Origin: an uncultured Oscillospiraceae bacterium
GTDB lineage: Bacteria > Bacillota > Clostridia > Oscillospirales > Acutalibacteraceae
Direction: 5' to 3'
Length of the DNA: 64,000 bases
Assembly: GCA_949289045.1 (NCBI GenBank)
Contig: CASEMN010000010.1
Span: 1-64,000, forward strand
In this document: positions 1 to 7,367 of the stretch, piece after piece
How positions within the stretch are numbered: position 1 is the first letter of the stretch
Layout: the number at the start of each line of letters is the position of its first letter
Notes under the pieces: generated by a model
What the model was told of the DNA's origin: nothing
What the model saw: only the letters and a program-made list of their open reading frames with translations
The model's database searches: none
Made by a program: the position numbers and the translations under genes

Positions 1-125
1 AAGAATTGTTTCTAAACTGAAAATGAGCCCGGTTAAGTTCCGAACTCATTCTCTTACTTGTTAATATTTTTTTGTCTAAACTTTGGGGTTCACTTCAAAT
101 TAATTACCGGGAGGTTTTCTTCTAA
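1..125. other. Intergenic edge with a weak inverted repeat
   Basis: No gene is visible here. AATGAG at 22-27 pairs with CTCATT at 45-50, with an inner CGG/CCG pair at 30-32 and 40-42. There is no U-run directly after it on the minus strand, so its role as terminator for the leftward transporter gene is unsure. Confidence 0.3.
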
Positions 126-2645
126 TTAACCGACCTCTAAAGCTTCAACTCTTTCTTTGGCAGAAGCGTAAAGTTTTTGTATTTCCGAGAAATGGCTGTA
201 ATTTTCAGCCTGCTTTAAAAGTTTAACGGCGTCAACCCAGGGTTTTGCTGAACGGTTATAGAAAACTCGTTTATTCTGTTCGTCTCTGATATCCTTATTA
301 AGCTTTTTAATCTTATTCTTTAATTCCTTCAGATCCTTGTTGAGCTTTTTAACCTGTTCTTTGTTCTTTTCCTCTTTAGCGTTGTAAAGAGCCTTGTAAA
401 TTTCGTCTTCCTGGTTGTCATAAACTTCTTCAATTCTGAAAAGCTCATTTAAAGCTGTATCGTCGGGGAGCTTGATTGTATCTTTTCCGTCATAATATTT
501 TTTCTGATATTTTCTCGCCGTAAGTCTTGTGCGGCTGAAGTTAATTGAATACTGACGGATTTCTTTTTCTTCCTCTGTATTTTTGGGAAGTGATTTAGCT
601 TTTTTAAGTTCTTCTTTAAGCTCTGCTATAGTGACCGTTTCAAGTCCACCAAGTCCCATTTCGGAAATTCTCTTTGCGTTTGCAACCTGAAGTTTTCCGA
701 GCTCTTTATCGAAACGGTTCATTTCTTTCAGTACAAAGGGAGCAAGCTGAATTTCGGTATTGTGTTTCTGAGCCAGTTTATATTCTTTTTTGGCTTCGGA
801 TTTAGCTTGCTTGTACTCTTCTTTGGCTTTAGCCAGAGCCTCTTTATCTTTTGAGGCCTTTACCTGTTTGATAGCGTCTTTTGAAATGTTCTTGATCTTA
901 TTTTTTGTGAGCTTTGCAGGCTGTTCGTTTGAGAGGCTATTTGCGCTTTCGACCATCTCAACAACTTCAACAAGGTCACGGTCGCTGAGGTTATTATTGC
1001 CGTAGTCTTCAAAGAAAGCACGGATTTTAAGAACCTTTATCATGCCCTGTTGTTTAAGCTCAGTAAGGTCGTAGAAGAAATAGGGGATAACGTTGATCAA
1101 AGCTCCAAGAGCGGAAACGATAATCAAAATGCGAAGCATTGAAGCAAGAATATCAGGGTCGTAAAGTGAGAAGTAAGAGATATTTGCGCTGCCGTTCGCT
1201 ATGGCATCACGTATTACGTCGCCAACGACTGCGCCGTTGTCCATAACCCTGTTCATTACTTCCGGATTGTTCATAACAGATCTTGCAACTGTTTCGTTTA
1301 TACCGAATTTTTCATAAATCATAGGAAGGACACTGCTTGTAGCGAGAGTAACAATTCCGCCCAAAGCAGTTATTGTGGAGAACATTCCATCGATTCTCTC
1401 TCCGGAAACATACTGCTGATAGTCACGGATATCTGCCTGAATTGTAGGCGTAAGAATCTGAGCGAAAGCGTTCATAAGTGCGTTCATCCAGAAACATATG
1501 ACGAGTATAGTAAGGACATTTAAGAAGGGATACATAAGTAAAATGAACACAACGTTAAATACGTTTGTCATTATAAGTACGCCTCTTTTTCCCCATTTTC
1601 TTATGCATATAGGGGCAAGGAGCATACCTACCAAGCCGGCGTTTTGACAGAATAGAGTTATTAAAGAATACTCGGAACCGGTGCAAATACCGCCGTAGTT
1701 GTAAAGCCACTGAAGCATTGTGTTAACTGCCGACTCCAGGAATCCCAGCCAGCCGGCAAGGGCAATAATCCAGAAATATTTGTTTCTTACAACTTCTCTA
1801 AGTGAGTCCATGAACTTTATCTGGATAACGTGGGTCTTAGCCTGTACGATTTTTTCCTTTGTGTTAGCGTAAATTACTATGCAAAGGCCGATCGAAATGA
1901 TGCACAAAGGCGGATAAATATATCTGTAAAGCCTTATATCGTACATGTTGTCGTTTGTGAAAAGCTGTGCTCCTAAAGGCATAACAAGGCCGAGAACAGA
2001 GGGTGCTAATGAATACACAACACCTTTAATTGAGGCCACATCCGTTCTTTCCTGAGAATTTGGGGAGAGAACGTGAAGAAGGTTATCATACGCCTCATAA
2101 AAGAAGTTGTAGAAAAATTGCTGACCAAAGTTAAGCAGCAATACCACAACGCAGGTTGCAATATATGCCTTAGTTCTGCCGAAAACCATTCCTGAGCCCA
2201 CGATGCTCTCAAGCTTATCATATGGGAACCAGACGAAAAGTATTGTAATAAGTGCGCTGGGAATACCTGTTTTTACTATGTATGGACGATATTTACCTTC
2301 TTTGCTTCTTGTGTTGTCAATCATATTGGCTCTTATGCCTGAAAGAGGAATGTTAGACAAAACAGAGAGAACATAAAGAATGTACATATCAACGGGCTTA
2401 ATGCCTATGGTGTTGCCTATCAGTACATTGGTGGTTGACAAAATCATGTTTGTCGCCATAACCGCCAGGAACTTAACGCCTATACCGCCGCCTGCGTAGG
2501 CGAGTACTTCTTTGTAGGGCATATAATTGCCTTTGGCGGGTTCGTTCCAATGAAGTCTGACATTGGCGATCAGTTTGCCGATTTTAGATGTTTTTTTCTG
2601 ATCAGCAGTTTTCACTTCATCAATTCCTTCCTTAGTTTTTTGCAT
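126..2645 (-). CDS. GPH-family (MFS) sugar transporter with long C-terminal coiled-coil extension
   Basis: The N-terminal part (about residues 30-560) has the many hydrophobic segments of a glycoside-pentoside-hexuronide:cation symporter; the stretch DIRDYQQYVSGERIDG is the family's conserved loop near the C-terminal half. Such proteins normally end at about 450-500 residues. Here about 290 further residues follow that are Lys/Glu-rich, have no membrane segments and look coiled-coil (KKEYKLAQKH, KNKIKKLNKDIRDEQNK), presumably cytoplasmic. I chose the ATG at 2645. An in-frame GTG at 2693 would add 16 residues; neither has a strong ribosome binding site. The gene has its own promoter and a leader terminator at 2710-2850. 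The substrate is unknown; neighbouring glycosidases are far away, and the next gene upstream is trpB2, which has its own terminator. Confidence 0.85.
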   Translation of the reverse strand: MQKTKEGIDEVKTADQKKTSKIGKLIANVRLHWNEPAKGNYMPYKEVLAYAGGGIGVKFLAVMATNMILSTTNVLIGNTIGIKPVDMYILYVLSVLSNIPLSGIRANMIDNTRSKEGKYRPYIVKTGIPSALITILFVWFPYDKLESIVGSGMVFGRTKAYIATCVVVLLLNFGQQFFYNFFYEAYDNLLHVLSPNSQERTDVASIKGVVYSLAPSVLGLVMPLGAQLFTNDNMYDIRLYRYIYPPLCIISIGLCIVIYANTKEKIVQAKTHVIQIKFMDSLREVVRNKYFWIIALAGWLGFLESAVNTMLQWLYNYGGICTGSEYSLITLFCQNAGLVGMLLAPICIRKWGKRGVLIMTNVFNVVFILLMYPFLNVLTILVICFWMNALMNAFAQILTPTIQADIRDYQQYVSGERIDGMFSTITALGGIVTLATSSVLPMIYEKFGINETVARSVMNNPEVMNRVMDNGAVVGDVIRDAIANGSANISYFSLYDPDILASMLRILIIVSALGALINVIPYFFYDLTELKQQGMIKVLKIRAFFEDYGNNNLSDRDLVEVVEMVESANSLSNEQPAKLTKNKIKNISKDAIKQVKASKDKEALAKAKEEYKQAKSEAKKEYKLAQKHNTEIQLAPFVLKEMNRFDKELGKLQVANAKRISEMGLGGLETVTIAELKEELKKAKSLPKNTEEEKEIRQYSINFSRTRLTARKYQKKYYDGKDTIKLPDDTALNELFRIEEVYDNQEDEIYKALYNAKEEKNKEQVKKLNKDLKELKNKIKKLNKDIRDEQNKRVFYNRSAKPWVDAVKLLKQAENYSHFSEIQKLYASAKERVEALEVG

Positions 2646-2709
2646 ATTTTTGCATTTTACGGCAAAATAGATTTTACAAAAAAACGAAAGCACAAATTTA
2701 CTTTACCGT

Positions 2710-2797
2710 AAAAACAAAAATAAGCTCAGAGAAATCCGACTGTATCCAGCGCATAAAAGCGGAGATTGCAAATTCCTTTACGAGAATTTCACTGAGC
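2710..2797 (-). terminator. Possible leader attenuator before the GPH transporter
   Basis: On the minus strand GCTCAG-T-GAAAT (2797-2786) can pair with ATTTC-T-CTGAGC (2735-2724), and a U-rich run follows at 2723-2710. This lies between the promoter (2822-2850) and the start codon (2645), so it would end transcription within the 5' leader unless prevented. The loop is about 50 nt. The controlling signal is not evident; I see no ANTAR-type hexaloop. Confidence 0.45.
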
Positions 2798-2821
2798 AAA
2801 TGCGTATAAAATTTCACAATT

Positions 2822-2850
2822 ATTGTATCATGCTTTAATATTTAAATCAA
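2822..2850 (-). promoter_or_regulatory. Promoter of the GPH transporter gene
   Basis: TTGATT (2850-2845), a 17-bp spacer and TACAAT (2827-2822) on the minus strand match a housekeeping sigma promoter. Transcription would start near 2815, giving a leader of about 170 nt. Confidence 0.6.
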
Positions 2851-2902
2851 GAAATTTGTTGAAGTATTGAATAGCTGATAAAATAAACAGTCCGACAAAT
2901 CT

Positions 2903-2932
2903 AAAAAAACAGCCCCGACTAAAGTCAGGGCT
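2903..2932 (-). terminator. Intrinsic terminator of trpB2
   Basis: AGCCCTGACT (2932-2923) pairs with AGTCGGGGCT (2920-2911) with one G-U pair, followed by seven U residues at 2909-2903 on the minus strand. It lies 18 nt past the trpB2 stop codon. Confidence 0.85.
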
Positions 2933-2949
2933 GAAAAATTTAATTTATA

Positions 2950-4323
2950 TCAATCCATTTTCGGAAGCTTATCAAAAGAGGCCTGCAGTTCTTCGTCGGT
3001 GGGTATATAATCTTCCATTTTTCCGTCGTGGAATTTTTCATAGGCCACCATGTCGAAATAGCCAGTTCCTGTAAGTCCAAAAACAATTGTCTTTTCTTCG
3101 CCTGTTTCCTTGCAGCGCATGGCTTCGTCAATGGCAACTTTTATGGCGTGAGCGCTTTCTGGAGCAGGCAGAATGCCTTCAACTCTTGCGAATTGCTCCG
3201 CAGCTTCAAAAACAGCTGTCTGGGGAACTGAAGTTGCTTCCATAAGTCCGTCGGCGTAGAGCTGGGAAAGAGTTGAGCTCATTCCGTGGTATCTAAGTCC
3301 GCCGGCGTGGTTGGGAGCGGGAATGAATCCGCTGCCAAGGGTGTACATTTTAGCAAGGGGACAAACCATGCCTGTGTCGCAGAAGTCATAGGCATATTTT
3401 CCTCTTGTAAAGCTGGGGCATGATGCTGGCTCTACGGCGATAATGCGGTAATCTGCTTCTCCTCTGAGCTTTTCTCCCATAAATGGAGCAATAAGACCGC
3501 CAAGGTTTGAACCGCCTCCGGCGCAGCCGATAATGATGTCAGGCTTTATGCCGTATTTGTCGAGAGCTGTTTTTGTCTCGAGACCGATTACGGACTGATG
3601 GAGCAGCACCTGATTTAAAACGCTGCCTAAAACATAGCGGTATCCTTCCGTGGTGGTTGCCTTTTCGACGGCTTCTGAAATAGCGCATCCAAGGCTTCCG
3701 GTAGTTCCGGGATGCTCTTCGAGGATTTTTCTTCCCACCTGTGTCTCTGTTGAGGGAGAGGGGGTGACACTTGCACCATAGGTACGCATGACCTCACGGC
3801 GGAAGGGTTTCTGCTCATACGAGACTTTAACCATGTATACTTTGCAGTCGAGTCCAAAGTAGGAACATGCCATTGAAAGAGCAGTACCCCACTGACCTGC
3901 TCCGGTTTCGGTAGTAACTCCTTTAAGTCCCTGTTTTTTAGCATAGTATGCCTGAGCAATAGCTGAGTTAAGCTTATGGCTACCGCTTGTGTTGTTTCCC
4001 TCGAATTTGTAGTAAATCTTTGCGGGAGTCTGAAGTTTTTCCTCAAGGCAGTAGGCTCTTACAAGAGGGGAGGGACGGTACATTTTATAAAAGTTTCTGA
4101 TATCTTCGGGAATATCAAAATAAGGTGTGGTGTCATCCAGTTCCTGCTTAATAAGCTCTTCGCAGAATACGCCTGCAAGCTCTTCGGCTTTCATGGGCTC
4201 ATGTGTGGCAGGGTTTAAAAGGGGTGCCGGTTTGTTTTTCATATCGGCACGCAGGTTATACCATGCCTTGGGCATCTCGGATTCTTCAAGGTAGATTTTG
4301 TAGGGGATTTTTTCTGTTGACAT
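2950..4323 (-). CDS. trpB: Tryptophan synthase beta chain, TrpB2 type
   Basis: This 457-residue PLP enzyme should condense indole with serine (or O-phosphoserine) to make tryptophan. The PLP lysine lies in NTSGSHKLNSA (Lys117) and the phosphate-binding glycine loop is CAGGGSNLGG. The long N-terminal extension (PYKIYLEESEMPKAWYNL) and total length are typical of the TrpB2 subfamily rather than the roughly 400-residue TrpB1 that pairs with TrpA. No trpA or other trp gene is next to it. The ATG at 4323 follows GAAAGGAGC. Expression is clearly tied to tryptophan: a T-box leader with a TGG specifier lies directly upstream (4349-4657), which strengthens the assignment to tryptophan synthesis or indole salvage. 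Confidence 0.93.
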   Translation of the reverse strand: MSTEKIPYKIYLEESEMPKAWYNLRADMKNKPAPLLNPATHEPMKAEELAGVFCEELIKQELDDTTPYFDIPEDIRNFYKMYRPSPLVRAYCLEEKLQTPAKIYYKFEGNNTSGSHKLNSAIAQAYYAKKQGLKGVTTETGAGQWGTALSMACSYFGLDCKVYMVKVSYEQKPFRREVMRTYGASVTPSPSTETQVGRKILEEHPGTTGSLGCAISEAVEKATTTEGYRYVLGSVLNQVLLHQSVIGLETKTALDKYGIKPDIIIGCAGGGSNLGGLIAPFMGEKLRGEADYRIIAVEPASCPSFTRGKYAYDFCDTGMVCPLAKMYTLGSGFIPAPNHAGGLRYHGMSSTLSQLYADGLMEATSVPQTAVFEAAEQFARVEGILPAPESAHAIKVAIDEAMRCKETGEEKTIVFGLTGTGYFDMVAYEKFHDGKMEDYIPTDEELQASFDKLPKMD

Positions 4324-4348
4324 AGTTTAAGCTCCTTTCTTAACTGTC

Positions 4349-4657
4349 AGGACAGAAAACAAAAAGATCCTGTCCCAGTATTTTTGCTGGGACAGGATCG
4401 TATAAATCTATCCTGCGGTGCCACCCGGCTTGATGTACAATTACAGTACACCCACTTTACGCATACTAACATATGCAGACTTTTGTTTACGGAGAGTCAT
4501 GCTCCGTCTCACATACTCTTAAACTTTTCCCGAAAAAAGTTTTAATTTCTGATCGCCCTCGGAAGTCCATTCGGTTTTAGGCTTTTCACTGCAATCCCAC
4601 CATCTGCAGCTCTCTGAAGAAAAACTGATAAAACTTACTCACTCTTCCTCATCGGTT
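4349..4657 (-). ncRNA. T-box riboswitch, tryptophan specific
   Basis: The minus strand carries the T-box core GGGTGGCACCGCAGG (4426-4412), which pairs with the CCA end of uncharged tRNA. Downstream is a terminator with a 13-bp perfect stem, GATCCTGTCCCAG/CTGGGACAGGATC (4399-4387 with 4378-4366), followed by U residues. Upstream, a stem I region has the specifier context GAA-TGG-ACTTCCGAG, with the TGG codon at 4569-4567 reading tryptophan. Uncharged tRNA-Trp should stabilise the antiterminator and switch on trpB2. Exact ends are estimated from the promoter and start codon. Confidence 0.93.
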
Positions 4658-4663
4658 TACTAT

Positions 4664-4692
4664 ATTTTATCACTCGACTTTAGCGTTGTCAA
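4664..4692 (-). promoter_or_regulatory. Promoter of the T-box/trpB2 transcript
   Basis: A perfect TTGACA (4692-4687), a 17-bp spacer and TAAAAT (4669-4664) on the minus strand. Transcription would begin near 4657, just ahead of the T-box. Confidence 0.85.
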
Positions 4693-4710
4693 GTGGTAAA
4701 TGAATAAATT

Positions 4711-5295
4711 TTATTTATAAGTTTTGATTATGTTTTCGGCCACAGTTCGCTTTGTAACACACCTGTCCATAGCCTGTTTTTCAATATAGCGGTGTGCATC
4801 GGCCTCTGTCATGCTTAGGTTTTCAATCAGCAGCCATTTAGCACGGTTTACAAGGCGGATTTCCTCCATCTTCTCTTCCATAGAGCTGTTTTTCTTTTCA
4901 AGACGACGCAGTCTTTCCCGTGCCGCTGTCATCCATTTAAGAGCCTGGGAGAGCATTTGAGCCGAAGTAGGTTTAGGGAGGGTAAAAACTCCCTGATTTG
5001 CAACCTTTGTGTTTATTTCGGCATATACGTCAGATTTTATAATAAGCAATGCAACGCTTTCTTTATCGCCGCAAATATCTATTGCAAAATCTTCACCAAA
5101 ATCGTCGCTTAAAGGGGCATTGATAATTATAAAATCATATTTTCTTTCTGCTACCGCACGCTTTGCCGCCGCTATGCTGCCTGCAAAATTAACAGGATAG
5201 CAGTCTGCTTCGGAGAGCAGAGTGGTAACGGCGCTGTTAAATTTTGTTGTGGATGAAACAATGAGGGTGCTGTAAGCACGCTCCTGAAATACCAT
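4711..5295 (-). CDS. ANTAR-domain RNA-binding regulator with degenerate receiver
   Basis: The protein has 194 residues. The N-terminal part (about 1-118) has the length and alternating strand/helix pattern of a response-regulator receiver and keeps the lysine of LPKP. At the usual phospho-acceptor position it has Asn (YDFIIINAPLSDD), and the acidic pair of strand 1 is absent, so ordinary phosphorylation is unlikely. A charged helix (about 120-145, RERLRRLEKKNSSMEEK) leads to an ANTAR domain (about 140-194; RAKWLLIENLSMTEADAH, then RTVAENII). ANTAR proteins bind pairs of hexaloop RNA hairpins and prevent termination. This is the last gene of the operon starting at 10094, after glutamine synthetase. 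The matching RNA hairpins lie in the leader of that operon and of the divergent glnN gene, so it is probably their regulator and controls its own synthesis. The signal it senses is unknown. Confidence 0.92.
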   Translation of the reverse strand: MVFQERAYSTLIVSSTTKFNSAVTTLLSEADCYPVNFAGSIAAAKRAVAERKYDFIIINAPLSDDFGEDFAIDICGDKESVALLIIKSDVYAEINTKVANQGVFTLPKPTSAQMLSQALKWMTAARERLRRLEKKNSSMEEKMEEIRLVNRAKWLLIENLSMTEADAHRYIEKQAMDRCVTKRTVAENIIKTYK

Positions 5296-5333
5296 TTTGC
5301 TCCCCCCTTAAACATCAGTGTTTTTTGGAAAAC

Positions 5334-6548
5334 CTACTTTTTGCAGTAAGCCGATATCAGAGATTTCGGCAAATACTTTTCGATAAAGCTGCTTTTTAAA
5401 GCCGCTTGTGCAGCTTCTTCGAGAGAAAGAGGAAGTGTTTTATATTTTGCCAGCGTTTCGCTGTCAGCTGTAAACAGGTTTATGTCGGCGGCATCAGGTA
5501 AAGTCAGCTTGTTTTCAATTCCATACATTCCTGCATAAATAAGCAAAGTGTAGGCGATATATGGATTTGCGCTGGGGTCGGAGGAACGCAGCTCTGCTCT
5601 TTTGTATTCTCCTTGAGCTGCGGGAATACGAATAAGCTGCGAACGGTTTTCGCTTGACCAAGTTATATATTTTGGAGCCTTATCCTTGCCCAGACGCTCA
5701 AAGGACTGAGATGACGGATTTAAGAAAACAGTCATATCGGAAATGTTTTCCAGTATTCCAGCAATCATGTATGGCATTAAATCCTCGTCGCTTTTTTCGC
5801 TTTTAACGGACATATTAATATGAAGTCCGCTGCCGGGTTTGTTCTTTAAAGGCTTCGGTGAAAAATCGGCGCAAAGACCGTTTCCGGCGGATACTGTCTT
5901 TACTACTGCCGAAAATGTAATGGCGTTATCTGCGGCGGTAAGGGCATCAGAATAGCGAAAATCTATTTCGTTTTGTCCCGGACCTTCTTCGTGGTGGGAG
6001 CCTTCAGGACGTATTCCCATTTCTTCGAGAGTCAGACAGATTTCACGGCGTATGTTTTCTCCTTTGTCATCTGGAGCGATATCCATATAACTTGCGCTGT
6101 CATAGGGCTCTTTTGTGGGGTTTCCGTTTTCATCCAGCTTAAAAAGATAGAATTCCATTTCCGAACCGAAGGAGAAGGAGTAGCCTGCATTTTTGGCGTC
6201 GGCAATAGCCTTTTTAAGGAGAGTTCTGGCGTCGCTTTCAAAAGCTCTGCCGTCGGGATATGTTATATCGCAGAACATACGAACTACACGGCCGTGTTCC
6301 GGTCTCCAAGGGAAAACTGCGATAGTTGATGGGTCTGGGTGAAGGAAAAGGTCTGAGTGCACCTCCCCGCCGAATCCTGCAATTGCCGAAGCATCTATTG
6401 CGATACCGCACTTAAAAGCACGCTCAAGCTCTCCCGGCATGATGGATATATTCTTCTGTTTTCCGTAAACGTCGCAGAAAGCGAGCCTTATAAACTTAAC
6501 GTCTTCCTCGCTGACATACTGCATAACCTCTCCGGCTGAATAATTCAT
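5334..6548 (-). CDS. glnA: Glutamine synthetase, type I
   Basis: It makes glutamine from glutamate, ammonia and ATP. Visible family motifs in order are the beta-grasp segment with VKFIRLAFCDVYGK, the metal/glutamate site FGSEMEFYLF, EEGPGQNEIDF, the NKPGSGLHINMS loop, NRSQLIRIP and ELRSSDPSANPYIAY. At 404 residues it is shorter than the usual 440-470. I chose the ATG at 6548 because AGGTAGG sits just before it; an in-frame TTG at 6566 directly abuts the previous stop codon and would lack a ribosome binding site. It lies between the GXGXG subunit and the ANTAR regulator in one operon, so it is expected to be produced with glutamate synthase. A second, unrelated-length glutamine synthetase (glnN) lies across the divergent promoter region. 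Confidence 0.95.
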   Translation of the reverse strand: MNYSAGEVMQYVSEEDVKFIRLAFCDVYGKQKNISIMPGELERAFKCGIAIDASAIAGFGGEVHSDLFLHPDPSTIAVFPWRPEHGRVVRMFCDITYPDGRAFESDARTLLKKAIADAKNAGYSFSFGSEMEFYLFKLDENGNPTKEPYDSASYMDIAPDDKGENIRREICLTLEEMGIRPEGSHHEEGPGQNEIDFRYSDALTAADNAITFSAVVKTVSAGNGLCADFSPKPLKNKPGSGLHINMSVKSEKSDEDLMPYMIAGILENISDMTVFLNPSSQSFERLGKDKAPKYITWSSENRSQLIRIPAAQGEYKRAELRSSDPSANPYIAYTLLIYAGMYGIENKLTLPDAADINLFTADSETLAKYKTLPLSLEEAAQAALKSSFIEKYLPKSLISAYCKK

Positions 6549-6566
6549 AATCCTACCTACCTTCAA

Positions 6567-7286
6567 TTAATTTGCAACGTACATTTGCTTATATGGATTT
6601 TTGCTGTTAGGAGTAATAACAGTAAACTGAGAATCCATTATTTTATTAATATCAAAAGAGAAAAGCTTGCAGAATTTTTCTACATATTCTCTTATTTCGG
6701 CTAAATCTTCTTCGCTGGCTGGGGAGACGTTTACCTGACCGGGAAAGACAATTCCTTTGCAGTCGGAGCGCAGGAATATTTTTCCTCCGTGCATTCCTGT
6801 TCCGGTAAAATTACCCACTATTTTTTTGCCGTCTTCGTTAAGGCCTAAAACGATTATAAGACCGCCTGCTTGATATTCGCCTAAAAAGCTTCCGGTTCTG
6901 CCGCCTATAACCATTACAGGAAGCATATTGTCATATGCCTTCATATGTATTCCGGCACGGTATCCGGCGCTTCCCTTTACATAGATTTCTCCGCCTCGCA
7001 TTGCATATCCTGCTGCATCGCCGACGCTGCCGTCTATTACAATCTGTCCTGCGTTCATAGTGTCGCCTACGGCGTCTTGAGCGTTGCCTTTAACGGAAAT
7101 AACCGCTCCGTTAAGATAAGCTCCCAAAGCGTTTCCGGGAACGCCCTCGATTGTGATATTTTTATTTTCCATTCCGGCTCCTAAAAAGCGTTGACCGATG
7201 CAGTCGGTAATGGTGCAGCTTTCGGAGCTGTTTCTTATAGCTTCATTTAAGTTTCTGTAATCAAAATCTTTAGCACACAGTACCAT
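6567..7286 (-). CDS. Glutamate synthase GXGXG-domain subunit
   Basis: This 239-residue protein corresponds to the C-terminal right-handed beta-helix domain of glutamate synthase alpha chain. The repeated glycine pattern is visible as GAGMENKNITIEGVPGNALG, GDTMNAGQIVIDGSVGDAAG, GGEIYVKGSAGYRAG and GTGMHGGKIFLRS. In large GltB proteins this domain is structural and helps form the ammonia tunnel. Here it is a separate gene, as in archaeal-type split enzymes, directly after the FMN subunit. GGAGG lies 14 nt before the ATG at 7286, which is long, but an in-frame stop shortly upstream prevents a much earlier start. It is separated from glnA only by the few bases of the ribosome binding site. Confidence 0.93.
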   Translation of the reverse strand: MVLCAKDFDYRNLNEAIRNSSESCTITDCIGQRFLGAGMENKNITIEGVPGNALGAYLNGAVISVKGNAQDAVGDTMNAGQIVIDGSVGDAAGYAMRGGEIYVKGSAGYRAGIHMKAYDNMLPVMVIGGRTGSFLGEYQAGGLIIVLGLNEDGKKIVGNFTGTGMHGGKIFLRSDCKGIVFPGQVNVSPASEEDLAEIREYVEKFCKLFSFDINKIMDSQFTVITPNSKNPYKQMYVAN

Positions 7287-7367
7287 AATATTTTACCATA
7301 CCTCCGAATCTTTTTCTATGTTATTTACACCAAAGGGGTAAAAAGACTTATAGCAGTTAATGATTTA

